A stretch of DNA of 64,000 nucleotides. Source: Bacteroides ilei. Lineage in GTDB: Bacteria > Bacteroidota > Bacteroidia > Bacteroidales > Bacteroidaceae. Below, piece by piece: positions 1 through 8,613 of the stretch. The stretch spans positions 2,163,083-2,227,082 of the forward strand of contig NZ_LT635801.1 of assembly GCF_900128495.1 (NCBI RefSeq), written 5' to 3'. The position numbers and the translations under genes are program-made. Numbering within the stretch: the first letter of the stretch is position 1; each line of letters opens with the position of its first letter. Below the pieces are notes generated by a model, which saw only the letters and a program-made list of their open reading frames with translations, searched no databases and was not told the DNA's origin.

Positions 1-377
1 CATTGAATGTGATAGATAATGTAGAACTTCCGCTTTTATACCGGAAAGTTTCGGCCAAAGAACGCCGGCATCTGGCCGAAGAGGTGCTGAAGAAAGTGGG
101 TTTGAGCCACCGTATGCGGCATATGCCTACACAGCTTTCCGGTGGCCAGTGCCAGCGTGTAGCGATTGCCCGTGCCATTGTCGGAAATCCGGAAATCATT
201 CTGGCCGACGAACCGACCGGTAACCTGGACTCCAAGATGGGTGCTGAAGTCATGGAGTTATTGCATCAGCTCAATCAGGAAGACGGGCGCACCATTGTAA
301 TGGTGACACACAATGAGGAGCAGGCCAAACAGACTTCACGTACGGTACGTTTCTTCGACGGGCGCCAGGTGGAATAA
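1..377 (+). CDS. ABC exporter ATP-binding protein, MacB/LolD type (5' end outside window)
   Basis: This is the C-terminal part of the ATPase that powers the permeases encoded downstream. The reading frame is open to the left edge, so the start, Walker A and Q-loop lie outside the window; the apparent TTG at position 3 is simply an internal leucine codon. Visible are the ABC signature LSGGQ followed by QRVAIARAI, the Walker B and catalytic glutamate in [11 protein letters not shown], and the switch histidine in VTHNEEQA. The spacing and the DEPTGNLD form are typical of the MacB/LolD/FtsE group, which partners with FtsX-like permeases. It is followed after 61 bases by the first permease gene, so it is very likely in the same operon. 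Substrate cannot be read from the sequence. Confidence 0.93.
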   Translation, partial: LNVIDNVELPLLYRKVSAKERRHLAEEVLKKVGLSHRMRHMPTQLSGGQCQRVAIARAIVGNPEIILADEPTGNLDSKMGAEVMELLHQLNQEDGRTIVMVTHNEEQAKQTSRTVRFFDGRQVE

Positions 378-438
378 CAGGTTTCAAATGAATCTGATTA
401 GGATAAATAAGCTTGTGAAGAAGAAAAGATAATTAAAT

Positions 439-1725
439 ATGTTTAGACAATATATCAGACAAGCCTTCTGGCATTTGCGTGAAAATCCTGTCATCAGTTG
501 GATTTCCATACTGGGTACCGCACTCTCCATCTGTATGATCATGGTTATCGTCATCACCCTGCGGGTGCGTACGGCCGATTGCGAGCCGGAGGTGAACCGC
601 AGCCGTTCATTATACGTCCCCAATATGTCCTATCGTGCCAAAGGCGATATGAGCGGCAGTTCTGCCAATTCGAGAATGTCGGTGCAAACAGGCCGTGAAT
701 GTTTTAAGGCGTTGACAACAGCCGAAGCTGTTACCCTTGTGTCATCTCCCAGTAAGGTAAAGGCCTTATTACCGGCCGGTGCCAAGACGACTGTTGACAT
801 GGTGCAGACCGACGAAGACTTCTGGCAGGTGTTTCAATTCCGCTTTCTCGATGGCAAGCCCTTTACGGCAGCCGATTTGAACAGCGGTCTGCCTCGTGCC
901 GTCATTGCCGCTTCGGTGGCCCGCCGCCTGTTCGGGCGGACGGATGTCAGCGGACAGCATATTGAATTGAATTACGTGGATTTCCAGGTGTGCGGCGTGG
1001 TGGCCGACGTTTCCATGCTGGCTACAGATTCCTATGCCCAGGTGTGGATACCCTACACGGCCGGTGATGCCGAGGCCAATTCGTGGGGCTACAACCTGAT
1101 GGGGCCGATGCGTGCCGTTATCCTGGCTCATAGCAGGACGGATTTTCCGGCCATACGTCAGGAATGTGAACGCCTGCGGCAGAAATACAACGACGCACAA
1201 GACGGGGTAGAGGTGTTTTACCGCGGACAGCCTGATACACAGTTCACTCATCTTTACCGTACATGGAGCCAGGAGCCCGATATTCAAGGCGTAGTTCTAC
1301 GTTATGTCGTCGTAATGCTCATTCTGCTTATTGTACCAGCCATCAACCTGAGCAGCATGACTCTTTCACGCATGCGGAAACGAATGGCGGAAATTGGGGT
1401 ACGCAAAGCCTTTGGTGCTACGGCAAACGAGCTGATGCAGCAAGTATTCTGGGAGAATCTGCTCCTGACCTGTGTAGCGGGTCTGCTGGGGTTGCTCCTG
1501 AGTTATGCCGCGACTTATCTATTGAACGGTTTCCTTTTCGGTAACTCAACCAATGCTTATTTGTCGGGCGAGACCAGCTTGACGGCAAGTGCCCTGCTTA
1601 GCCCGTGGATATTTATGGCTGCCTTTATTTTTTGTCTGCTGATGAATCTGCTCAGTGCGGGTATTCCTGCATGGCGGGCATCAAGAATGAATATTGTGGA
1701 AGCGATTAACGGTAAGGTGCATTAA
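439..1725 (+). CDS. ABC exporter permease, FtsX/MacB-PCD family (type A, copy 1)
   Basis: A 428-residue inner-membrane permease. It has one N-terminal membrane segment at about residues 20-42, a large periplasmic MacB-PCD-like domain to about residue 285, then three more membrane segments forming the FtsX domain (about 288-310, 345-370 and 390-412). This is the four-segment layout of MacB-like type VII ABC proteins. It lacks its own ATPase domain, so it depends on the ATPase at 1-377. It resembles the third permease (3072-4421) in its N-terminal part: both have a TAD...PE..RS pattern after the first membrane segment, where the others do not. The next gene starts 12 bases after its stop, so translation is probably coupled. 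Substrate unknown. Confidence 0.9.
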   Translation: MFRQYIRQAFWHLRENPVISWISILGTALSICMIMVIVITLRVRTADCEPEVNRSRSLYVPNMSYRAKGDMSGSSANSRMSVQTGRECFKALTTAEAVTLVSSPSKVKALLPAGAKTTVDMVQTDEDFWQVFQFRFLDGKPFTAADLNSGLPRAVIAASVARRLFGRTDVSGQHIELNYVDFQVCGVVADVSMLATDSYAQVWIPYTAGDAEANSWGYNLMGPMRAVILAHSRTDFPAIRQECERLRQKYNDAQDGVEVFYRGQPDTQFTHLYRTWSQEPDIQGVVLRYVVVMLILLIVPAINLSSMTLSRMRKRMAEIGVRKAFGATANELMQQVFWENLLLTCVAGLLGLLLSYAATYLLNGFLFGNSTNAYLSGETSLTASALLSPWIFMAAFIFCLLMNLLSAGIPAWRASRMNIVEAINGKVH

Positions 1726-1737
1726 AAAGCAAAAAAT

Positions 1738-3039
1738 ATGATCAGAAAACTATTGATTCAAATACGAAACGAATGGCGGAGCAACTTTTTCCTTGCTCTG
1801 GAACTACTGGTGGTCTTTGTGGTGCTGTGGTACATTGTGGACTGGTGTTGCACGACGGCACGTGTCTATTTTGCACCGATGGGTTTTGATACCGAGCATT
1901 GTTACGAGGTGACGGTGAACCGTCTGACATCTAATTCTGCTTTGTATGACCCTAATCAGACCGTGGAAGACAACATGGATGCCTTGCTGGAGATAGCCGA
2001 ACGTCTGCGTCATCGTCCCGGCGTGGAAGCGGTAGCCATTTCGCAGAACAGTGTTCCCTATAGTGACGGTAGTAATGGCATCGACACTTTTGTAGATACG
2101 GTGCCTGTTCATGCCATGCTTCGTTTGGTTCAGCCGGACTATATGCGCCTGTTCCACATTCAAGGAGTAGCCGTACAAGGAGCTGATGGGAAGACGGTGC
2201 GGACTACGAGTTCCGACTCGCTGGCTGCTGTGCTGGATCCTGGTACAATGATTCTGTCACGTAACGTGGCCGCCCGCTATGAGGCACTCGGCATGCCTGA
2301 TGCCACTCCGTTGCTTGGCCGACAATTGCCCATGTGGACGATGGACAGCGACTCTCGTCCGCGTGTAGCCGGCATTGCCGAACCTATGCGCTGGAATCAT
2401 TTCGAGACGTCCGACCAGTGGGGAGGCCCTTTCATTGCTATCGGTTTCTCTCGTTCGCATATGATAGAATATGAGAATCCGGCTTACCTGCAACTGAGCC
2501 TACGCGTGAAACCCGAAGCCGACCACGGATTCGTGGAGCAACTGATGGCTGATGCCGACCGTCTCTATCGTATAGGCAATATTTATATTCTTGACATCCA
2601 GCCTTTCACTCAATTGCAATATGTCAGTGAACTGGAGGATGTGAACGAGGTGCGGACACAGCTCTGTATTCTGTGCTTCCTGCTGCTCAATATCTTTTTG
2701 GGCGTTATCGGTACCTTCTGGTTCCGTACGCAGCATCGCCGTCAGGAAGTTGCTCTTCGCATGGCGATAGGCAGTACACGCCGGGGTGTCTTCGTACTTC
2801 TGATAACTGAAGGCCTGTTGCTTCTGATACTGGCCACCGTGCCTGCTGCCCTTATTGCGCTGAACATTGGTTTAGCTGAACTGGTGGATGTCGAGAAACT
2901 GCCTTTCGATGCTTTCCGTTTCTTCTCCTCCTTACTGCTTTCGTTTCTGCTTATGACATTGATGATTGTGTTGGGTGTCTGGTATCCTGCCAGTCGGGCC
3001 ATGAAGGTACAGCCTGCCGAAGCCTTGCACGATGAATGA
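1738..3039 (+). CDS. ABC exporter permease, FtsX/MacB-PCD family (type B, copy 1)
   Basis: A 433-residue membrane protein with the same four-segment layout as its neighbour: an N-terminal segment at about 17-36, a periplasmic domain, and a C-terminal FtsX domain with three segments. The C-terminus ends in the cytoplasmic signature RAMKVQPAEALHDE, which is the classical FtsX end that contacts the ATPase. The fourth permease (4425-5678) ends in exactly the same 14 residues and has a similar N-terminus (a WY.VD/WYGID segment followed by a G.DT motif), so the two are paralogues. It probably pairs with the type A permease just upstream to make an asymmetric transporter; this pairing is inferred from gene order. 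Confidence 0.9.
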   Translation: MIRKLLIQIRNEWRSNFFLALELLVVFVVLWYIVDWCCTTARVYFAPMGFDTEHCYEVTVNRLTSNSALYDPNQTVEDNMDALLEIAERLRHRPGVEAVAISQNSVPYSDGSNGIDTFVDTVPVHAMLRLVQPDYMRLFHIQGVAVQGADGKTVRTTSSDSLAAVLDPGTMILSRNVAARYEALGMPDATPLLGRQLPMWTMDSDSRPRVAGIAEPMRWNHFETSDQWGGPFIAIGFSRSHMIEYENPAYLQLSLRVKPEADHGFVEQLMADADRLYRIGNIYILDIQPFTQLQYVSELEDVNEVRTQLCILCFLLLNIFLGVIGTFWFRTQHRRQEVALRMAIGSTRRGVFVLLITEGLLLLILATVPAALIALNIGLAELVDVEKLPFDAFRFFSSLLLSFLLMTLMIVLGVWYPASRAMKVQPAEALHDE

Positions 3040-3071
3040 TAAGAATGTGGAATCTTTAAAAAGACTCGGGT

Positions 3072-4421
3072 ATGAGGTATTCTTTTGGACATAGTTTACG
3101 GTTACTCTTGAACCAGTTGAACCAGCACCGTTTCTATACGGCGGTGTGTGTAATAGGAACGGCGGTTACCATGGCCTTTGTGATGGTGGTGGTGATGGTT
3201 TATGATTTCCGTACGGCAGATGTAGCACCGGAGACACGTCGTAGTCAGGTACTTTACAACTATGGCACTCAGTGTATGCGTCCCGACGGTACAAATATGT
3301 GGGGATACCGGGGATTGGGACCGACTGCCTTCCATGCTTTTTTTGACGACCTGCCGGGGGTGGATGAACTGACCTTTCACGGAGGTCTGCAGAAGGCAGT
3401 GTGTGCCTTGCCTGCCTCGTCCGACCGTTATCCGGTATTGCTCCGCCCCGTAGCAGCCAACTGGTTTGATTTCTTTCGTTACGATTTCCTGGCTGGACGT
3501 CCGTTTACTCAGGCTGAGTATGATGCCGGACGGGCTGCTTTCGAAACGGCGGATGACGAGTGGCGGAGCGTCCGCAACCGGGATGACGGTGTGGTACGCC
3601 GGTTTGTCGTCATCAGTGAAAAACTGGCTGGTGAGTTGTTCGGAGGAACCGTCGAGGCGGTAGGCAAGCAATTCCTACTGGATTTCCAGGAAGTCCGTGT
3701 CGTAGGTGTGGTACGTAATGTCAGCTCCATTTTCCAGACAGCATATGCCGATGTATGGGAACCGTTTACGTTGACCTACGAAGAAAATGTGGATCCTTCT
3801 ATCAGTACCGGCGGTCTGATAGGATTTCATTATACCGTCCTCCACTTGTCGCCAGATACTTCAGCGGAGGAAGTACGTGCTGAAGTGAATCGCCGGATGG
3901 AACAGCTAAACAAGCAGGGACTGGAGTATATCCTTCAGGATCCGCGTCTGTATACGCATACGGAGTATACCTTTTTCCGTGATGGAAGTATCAATGCGGG
4001 ACTGGTTTATGGATTGTTGCTGGTGATTCTGCTGGTAGTGCCCGCCGTGGGCATATCAGGACTGGTTCACGCCCAGATGCAGAGCCGGTTGGGCGAGATA
4101 GCCATCTGTAAGGCGTATGGGGCTTCCAATGCCGATATTATCGGACGATTGTTTTTCGAGAGTCTGTCTACCACCTTGATAGGAGGCGTGTTGGGGTATG
4201 GATTGTCGTGTGCGTTGGTATTGGCAGGTGGTGCATGGTTGTTCGGTACAGGGGGTGTGGAACTGGAAGGTATCGTGTTGGGTAGCGACTTGTTGTTGCG
4301 TCCGTCGTTGTTCCTGACGGTACTGGCGGCTTGTCTGGTGTTCAATGCCTTATCCGTATTGTTGCCCGCATGGATAGCCGTACATAGAAGTATTTCATAT
4401 ACATTGACGGGAGGAGAATAA
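3072..4421 (+). CDS. ABC exporter permease, FtsX/MacB-PCD family (type A, copy 2)
   Basis: A 449-residue permease, paralogous to the gene at 439-1725. It has an N-terminal membrane segment at about 20-42, then FRTADVAPETRRSQ, which matches the VRTADCEPEVNRSR stretch of copy 1 at the same place. A periplasmic domain of about 270 residues and three C-terminal membrane segments follow. The C-terminus (ending YTLTGGE) has lost the usual KVQPAEAL motif. Inside the FtsX domain the coupling-helix region reads LGEIAICKAYGAS, against MAEIGVRKAFGAT in copy 1. The next permease begins 3 bases after its stop, so the two are almost certainly co-translated. Confidence 0.9.
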   Translation: MRYSFGHSLRLLLNQLNQHRFYTAVCVIGTAVTMAFVMVVVMVYDFRTADVAPETRRSQVLYNYGTQCMRPDGTNMWGYRGLGPTAFHAFFDDLPGVDELTFHGGLQKAVCALPASSDRYPVLLRPVAANWFDFFRYDFLAGRPFTQAEYDAGRAAFETADDEWRSVRNRDDGVVRRFVVISEKLAGELFGGTVEAVGKQFLLDFQEVRVVGVVRNVSSIFQTAYADVWEPFTLTYEENVDPSISTGGLIGFHYTVLHLSPDTSAEEVRAEVNRRMEQLNKQGLEYILQDPRLYTHTEYTFFRDGSINAGLVYGLLLVILLVVPAVGISGLVHAQMQSRLGEIAICKAYGASNADIIGRLFFESLSTTLIGGVLGYGLSCALVLAGGAWLFGTGGVELEGIVLGSDLLLRPSLFLTVLAACLVFNALSVLLPAWIAVHRSISYTLTGGE

Positions 4422-4424
4422 GTT

Positions 4425-5678
4425 ATGTGGAAACAGATTTTCAATCAGATATGGAACCAGCGGCGTACCAACGCCTGGCTTTGGGCCGAATTATGTATCG
4501 TGACCGTATTGTTGTGGTATGGTATCGATGTAGTGTATAATTTCGAAGGGGCGGCCTGGAAATCCAAAGGATATGATACCTCGTGTGTGTTCGACCTGAC
4601 GATGGGTACCAAACCGTTGGAGTTCATTAACGATACAGACAACCGGCGGGCCGGAGAAGATTTCACCTACTTGTATAACCTGATAAAGGATTATCCCGGG
4701 GTAGAAGAAGTTTGTGCCTATTACGGGAGTGTCCCTTATACGAATGAGGTAATGTCCGAAGGATATGCGCCACATACTGATTCTACGAATGTCGTAAATT
4801 GTTACATCAGATATGTGACATCTTCCTACTTCAAGGTATTCCGCCTGAATCCTTTGGCCGGGCAGTTGGATGAGAAGCACTGGTCACCGGCCGAAAATCC
4901 TGTTCCCGCACTGATGAGTGTTGACTTGGTGGATTCTCTGTTCCAATTGCCTCATGCGGGTGATGCGGTAGGCAGGACTTGCTTCAATCCCTATTGGTTG
5001 AGCACGAAAAATCCGGTGACCAATTACCGGGTGGCCGCCGTTCTGCCCCGACACAAGCTGGGTGACTATGAGCGATATGAACCTTTCATTTACTTGCCTG
5101 CCGATAAGGCCTTGTTCTGGCAGCATGTGGCGATACGGGTTTCGCCCGATCATGTAGCAGGATTTGCCGAGCGTTTCCGGCGTGACATGCAGCCGGTATT
5201 CGACCGCGGAATCTTCTATTTGGATAATATCCGCTCGTATGACGATATGAAGGAGGCTTATGACGTTCAGGAAGGAACGGTAAATTACCTCAATACAGTT
5301 TATGCCGTGGCAGCTTTCTTTTTGTTTAATGTCTTTCTGTGTGTCTTTGCTACCTTCTGGTACCGTACCCGAAAGCGTCGTTGTGAGATAGCTTTGCGTA
5401 TGGCATTGGGAAGCAGCCGACGGGTGTTGATGCGGTATTTTCTGTTGGAAGGGCTTACTCTTCTGCTATTGGCGGTGATACCGGCCCTGGTGATTGCCTT
5501 CAATATCCAATGGGCCGATCTGACGGTGCATACGTTGCTCGATGTTTCTGTGATGCGTTTTGTGGAATGTTTCGGAGGAGCGTTCCTGCTCATGGCTCTG
5601 ATGATTGTCCTGGGTATCTGGTATCCTGCCCGACGGGCCATGAAGGTGCAGCCTGCCGAGGCCTTACATGATGAATAA
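4425..5678 (+). CDS. ABC exporter permease, FtsX/MacB-PCD family (type B, copy 2)
   Basis: A 417-residue permease, paralogous to the gene at 1738-3039. Both carry a short N-terminal basic stretch, a first membrane segment with a WY.(V/I)D core, a periplasmic domain, and a C-terminal FtsX domain. The coupling helix reads RRCEIALRMALGSSRR, close to RRQEVALRMAIGSTRR in copy 1, and the last 14 residues are identical. It closes the A-B-A-B permease set. The outer-membrane channel gene follows after 29 bases, consistent with an exporter that spans the whole envelope. The periplasmic adaptor (HlyD/MacA-like) is not in this window and may lie upstream of position 1. Confidence 0.9.
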   Translation: MWKQIFNQIWNQRRTNAWLWAELCIVTVLLWYGIDVVYNFEGAAWKSKGYDTSCVFDLTMGTKPLEFINDTDNRRAGEDFTYLYNLIKDYPGVEEVCAYYGSVPYTNEVMSEGYAPHTDSTNVVNCYIRYVTSSYFKVFRLNPLAGQLDEKHWSPAENPVPALMSVDLVDSLFQLPHAGDAVGRTCFNPYWLSTKNPVTNYRVAAVLPRHKLGDYERYEPFIYLPADKALFWQHVAIRVSPDHVAGFAERFRRDMQPVFDRGIFYLDNIRSYDDMKEAYDVQEGTVNYLNTVYAVAAFFLFNVFLCVFATFWYRTRKRRCEIALRMALGSSRRVLMRYFLLEGLTLLLLAVIPALVIAFNIQWADLTVHTLLDVSVMRFVECFGGAFLLMALMIVLGIWYPARRAMKVQPAEALHDE

Positions 5679-5707
5679 TTTTTGTAGAATCCTATGATCC
5701 TGAAAAT

Positions 5708-7201
5708 ATGAAACGAACTTTTTTACTTATTTGTTCTTTACTCTCTCTTGACACGGTGTTTGCAACCGGAGAAACAGAAACTCCGGTGCGGCAACGTACC
5801 ATTACGTTGGATGAAGCCATTACTTTGGCACGCGTACAGAGTGTGGATGCCGCCGTGGCTTTGAACGAGTTGAAGACTGCTTACTGGGAGTACCGCACTT
5901 TCCGTGCCGATTTGTTGCCCGAAGTGAATTTTACGGCTACCCTGCCTTCATACAACAAAAGTTACAATTCTAATCAGCAGGATGATGGTTCGTACACTTT
6001 CGTGCGGAACAACTACTTACAGATGAACGGACAACTTTCCATCGATCAGAATATCTGGTTTACAGGAGGTACCCTGTCATTGAATACGTCGCTTGATTTT
6101 CTTCGTCAGATGGACGGAACGGTGGGGAATCGCTTCATGTCCGTACCGGTTGCCCTGACTTTGAACCAGCCTATCTTTGGCGTGAATAACATCAAGTGGA
6201 ACCGTCGTATCGAACCGGTACGCTATGCCGAGGCGAAAGCAGCCTTTCTGAGTGCGACCGAAGAGGTGACAATGACTACCATCAACCATTTCTTCAATCT
6301 CCTGCTGGCACGCGAGAATGTGGCCATTGCCCGCCAGAACCTGGCCAACGCCGAGAAGCTTTACGAAGTGGCGAAGGCAAAACGACGTATGGGGCAGATC
6401 AGTGAGAACGATTTGTTGCAACTGGAGCTGAATATGCTGGACGCTCGTTCTACACTGACTTCGGACGAAAGCTCTCTGAAGAGCAGTATGTTTACTCTCC
6501 GTTCTTTTCTTGCGTTGGGCGAAGACGAGGAACTGGAACCGGTAGTGCCCGATTCGGTGCCCGATGTACGTCTTGACTACGACGATGTGCTCCAGAAGGC
6601 ACTGGCCAACAATTCTTTTGCCCACAACATCCGCCGGCGTCAGCTGGAGGCCGATTACGAGGTGGCCAAGGCGAAAGGAAACATGCGTGAAATCACCCTT
6701 TTTGCCCAAGTGGGTTTTACCGGTACGGATAACCGCTTCGACAGTGCTTACCGACGCCTGAAGGATAATCAGGTGGTAGAGGTCGGGTTCAAGATTCCGA
6801 TACTGGACTGGGGAAAACGCCGCGGACAGGTAAAGGTGGCACAGAGCAACCGAGAAGTGACCGCAAGCAAGCTGCGTCAGGAGTCGATGAACTTCAATCA
6901 GGATATTTTCATTCTGGTGGAGCAGTTCAACAACCAGCAGACCCAGCTTCACCTGGCCGATGAAGCCGACCGTATCGCCCGGAAGCGTTATCACACCAAT
7001 GTGGAGACTTTTCTTATCGGAAAGATTTCCACCCTCGATCTGAACGATTCTCAGAGTCAGAAGGATGAGGCACGCCGCAAGCACATCAACGAACTCTTCT
7101 ACTACTGGTATTATTACTACCAGCTACGTAGCCTGACACTTTGGGATTTTGTTGCCAATACGGGCATTGATGCCGATTTTGAGAAAATAGTCAGAAGATA
7201 A
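5708..7201 (+). CDS. TolC-family outer-membrane efflux channel
   Basis: A 497-residue exported protein of the outer-membrane efflux protein (OEP) family. It begins with a signal peptide (about residues 1-20), then the TLDEAI.LA start typical of the first OEP repeat. Two OEP repeats follow, each with long alpha-helical heptads, for example at about 175-260 and 300-395. The GQIS.NDLLQLELN and VGFKIPILDWGKR motifs are characteristic of TolC-like proteins in Bacteroidota. It would form the trimeric exit duct for the exporter encoded directly upstream. Its stop codon is 41 bases before the regulator gene, and the fragment in between holds a possible promoter. Confidence 0.92.
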   Translation: MKRTFLLICSLLSLDTVFATGETETPVRQRTITLDEAITLARVQSVDAAVALNELKTAYWEYRTFRADLLPEVNFTATLPSYNKSYNSNQQDDGSYTFVRNNYLQMNGQLSIDQNIWFTGGTLSLNTSLDFLRQMDGTVGNRFMSVPVALTLNQPIFGVNNIKWNRRIEPVRYAEAKAAFLSATEEVTMTTINHFFNLLLARENVAIARQNLANAEKLYEVAKAKRRMGQISENDLLQLELNMLDARSTLTSDESSLKSSMFTLRSFLALGEDEELEPVVPDSVPDVRLDYDDVLQKALANNSFAHNIRRRQLEADYEVAKAKGNMREITLFAQVGFTGTDNRFDSAYRRLKDNQVVEVGFKIPILDWGKRRGQVKVAQSNREVTASKLRQESMNFNQDIFILVEQFNNQQTQLHLADEADRIARKRYHTNVETFLIGKISTLDLNDSQSQKDEARRKHINELFYYWYYYYQLRSLTLWDFVANTGIDADFEKIVRR

Positions 7202-7226
7202 AACCGCGGAATAGGCGATTTATATT

Positions 7227-7234
7227 TACTTTTG
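7227..7234 (+). promoter_or_regulatory. Possible -7 box for the NtrC-class regulator
   Basis: TACTTTTG fits the Bacteroidota -7 consensus TAnnTTTG. No TTTG-like -33 element is seen at the right distance. The box ends only 8 bases before the ATG at 7243, so a transcript from it would start almost at the start codon. Confidence 0.4.
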
Positions 7235-7242
7235 CCGATGTT

Positions 7243-8601
7243 ATGATACTGATAATTGATGATGATAGTGCAATCCGTTCTTCGCTCAGCTTTATGCTCA
7301 AGCGGGCGAAGTACGAGGTTCTGGCAGTTTCCAACCCCAAGGAAGCTTTGGAAGCGGTACGTTCCGTTACACCCCAACTCATTCTGATGGATATGAATTT
7401 CAGCCTTTCCACCAATGGTGAAGAAGGGTTGGTATTGTTGAAACAGGTTAAGATATTCTGTCCCGATGTGCCGGTCATTCTGATGACGGCCTGGGGAAGC
7501 ATTCCGTTGGCCGTACAGGGAATGCAGGCCGGGGCTTTCGATTTCATTACGAAGCCTTGGAACAATGCGGCCTTGATGCAACGCATTGAGACTGCTCTGG
7601 AACTGGCGGCGAAGGACGGTGCCGGAGAGTTGCCTGTGACTGATGACGACGGGTTTGACCGGAGTCATATCATCGGAAAGAGCAAAGCCCTGATGGATGT
7701 GCTGGCTACGGTGAAACGGGTGGCGCATACCGGAGCTCCGGTACTGGTGACGGGTGAAAGCGGAACGGGTAAGGAGCTGATAGCCGAAGCTGTCCACCTG
7801 AACAGTCCCCGCCGGAACAAACCGTTCGTGAAGGTCAATCTGGGCGGTATTTCGCAGACCCTGTTCGAGAGCGAGATGTTCGGCCATAAGAAGGGAGCCT
7901 TTACTGATGCTGTAGCCGACCGCAAGGGACGTTTCGAGCTGGCGGACAAGGGAACCATTTTTCTCGATGAGATAGGGGAGCTGGATCTGGCGTGTCAGGT
8001 GAAGCTGCTCCGGGTATTGCAGGAACAGACTTTCGAGCCTTTGGGCGAAAGCCGTCCGCGGAAAGTGGATGTACGGGTAGTGTGTGCTACGAATGCCAAT
8101 CTGGAGCAGATGGTACACGAACATACCTTCCGTGAAGATTTATTTTATCGTATCAATCTCATTACGGTGCATCTGCCGGCCTTGCGCGAGCGGCGTGAAG
8201 ACATTCCTCTGCTGGCACGTCATTTTGCCGATAGCCGTTGTAAGGCCGACGGTCTTTCTCCGGTAGAACTGACCGATGATGCCATGGATTTTTTGAGCAG
8301 CTTGCCTTATCCGGGAAATATCCGTGAGCTGAAAAACCTGGTGGAGCGTACTTTGCTGGTATGTGGGAAAGAACAACTGACAGCCAATGATTTCAAAGCC
8401 CAGTATCATCCGGCCGCTTATCCGATGGAGCATACCGACAGTCTGCAGGGGCTGACGCTCGAAGAGATGGAAAAACGTACCATTCTGCAGGCGCTTGAAG
8501 CACATGGTAACAATCTCTCACAAGCGGCTGTATCCTTAGGGATCAGCAGAGGCGCCTTGTATCGTCGGTTGGAAAAATACGGTATTTCATTCAACGATTA
8601 A
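7243..8601 (+). CDS. Sigma-54-dependent response regulator, NtrC class
   Basis: A 452-residue transcription activator with three domains. The receiver domain (about 1-120) has the acidic pocket IIDDDS, the phospho-acceptor Asp50 in LILMDMN and a conserved TKPW lysine. The AAA+ domain (about 140-370) has Walker A GESGTGKE at 171-178, Walker B IFLDEIGEL, and a GAFTDA loop at 218-223 in place of GAFTGA, a variant often met in Bacteroidota. The Fis-type helix-turn-helix is at about 425-450 (NNLSQAAVSLGISRGALYRR). It should activate RNA polymerase carrying RpoN. Its place after an exporter operon and before a kinase suggests that it controls that exporter. No convincing sigma-54 promoter was seen in the window; the operon promoter would lie left of position 1. 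Confidence 0.94.
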   Translation: MILIIDDDSAIRSSLSFMLKRAKYEVLAVSNPKEALEAVRSVTPQLILMDMNFSLSTNGEEGLVLLKQVKIFCPDVPVILMTAWGSIPLAVQGMQAGAFDFITKPWNNAALMQRIETALELAAKDGAGELPVTDDDGFDRSHIIGKSKALMDVLATVKRVAHTGAPVLVTGESGTGKELIAEAVHLNSPRRNKPFVKVNLGGISQTLFESEMFGHKKGAFTDAVADRKGRFELADKGTIFLDEIGELDLACQVKLLRVLQEQTFEPLGESRPRKVDVRVVCATNANLEQMVHEHTFREDLFYRINLITVHLPALRERREDIPLLARHFADSRCKADGLSPVELTDDAMDFLSSLPYPGNIRELKNLVERTLLVCGKEQLTANDFKAQYHPAAYPMEHTDSLQGLTLEEMEKRTILQALEAHGNNLSQAAVSLGISRGALYRRLEKYGISFND

Positions 8602-8613
8602 TAGGGTACATTT

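Noticed and set aside
6077..7084. 335-codon open frame on the minus strand inside the TolC-like gene
   Set aside because: It is a shadow of the real gene in a GC-rich reading frame, with no recognisable domain or neighbours.
7881..7911. GAFTDA in the NtrC-class regulator as loss of sigma-54 contact
   Set aside because: As I recall, this variant is common in Bacteroidota regulators, and all other AAA+ motifs are intact.
7117..8124. 335-codon open frame on the minus strand inside the NtrC-class regulator
   Set aside because: It runs across the end of one real gene and the start of another, and its sequence has no family features.
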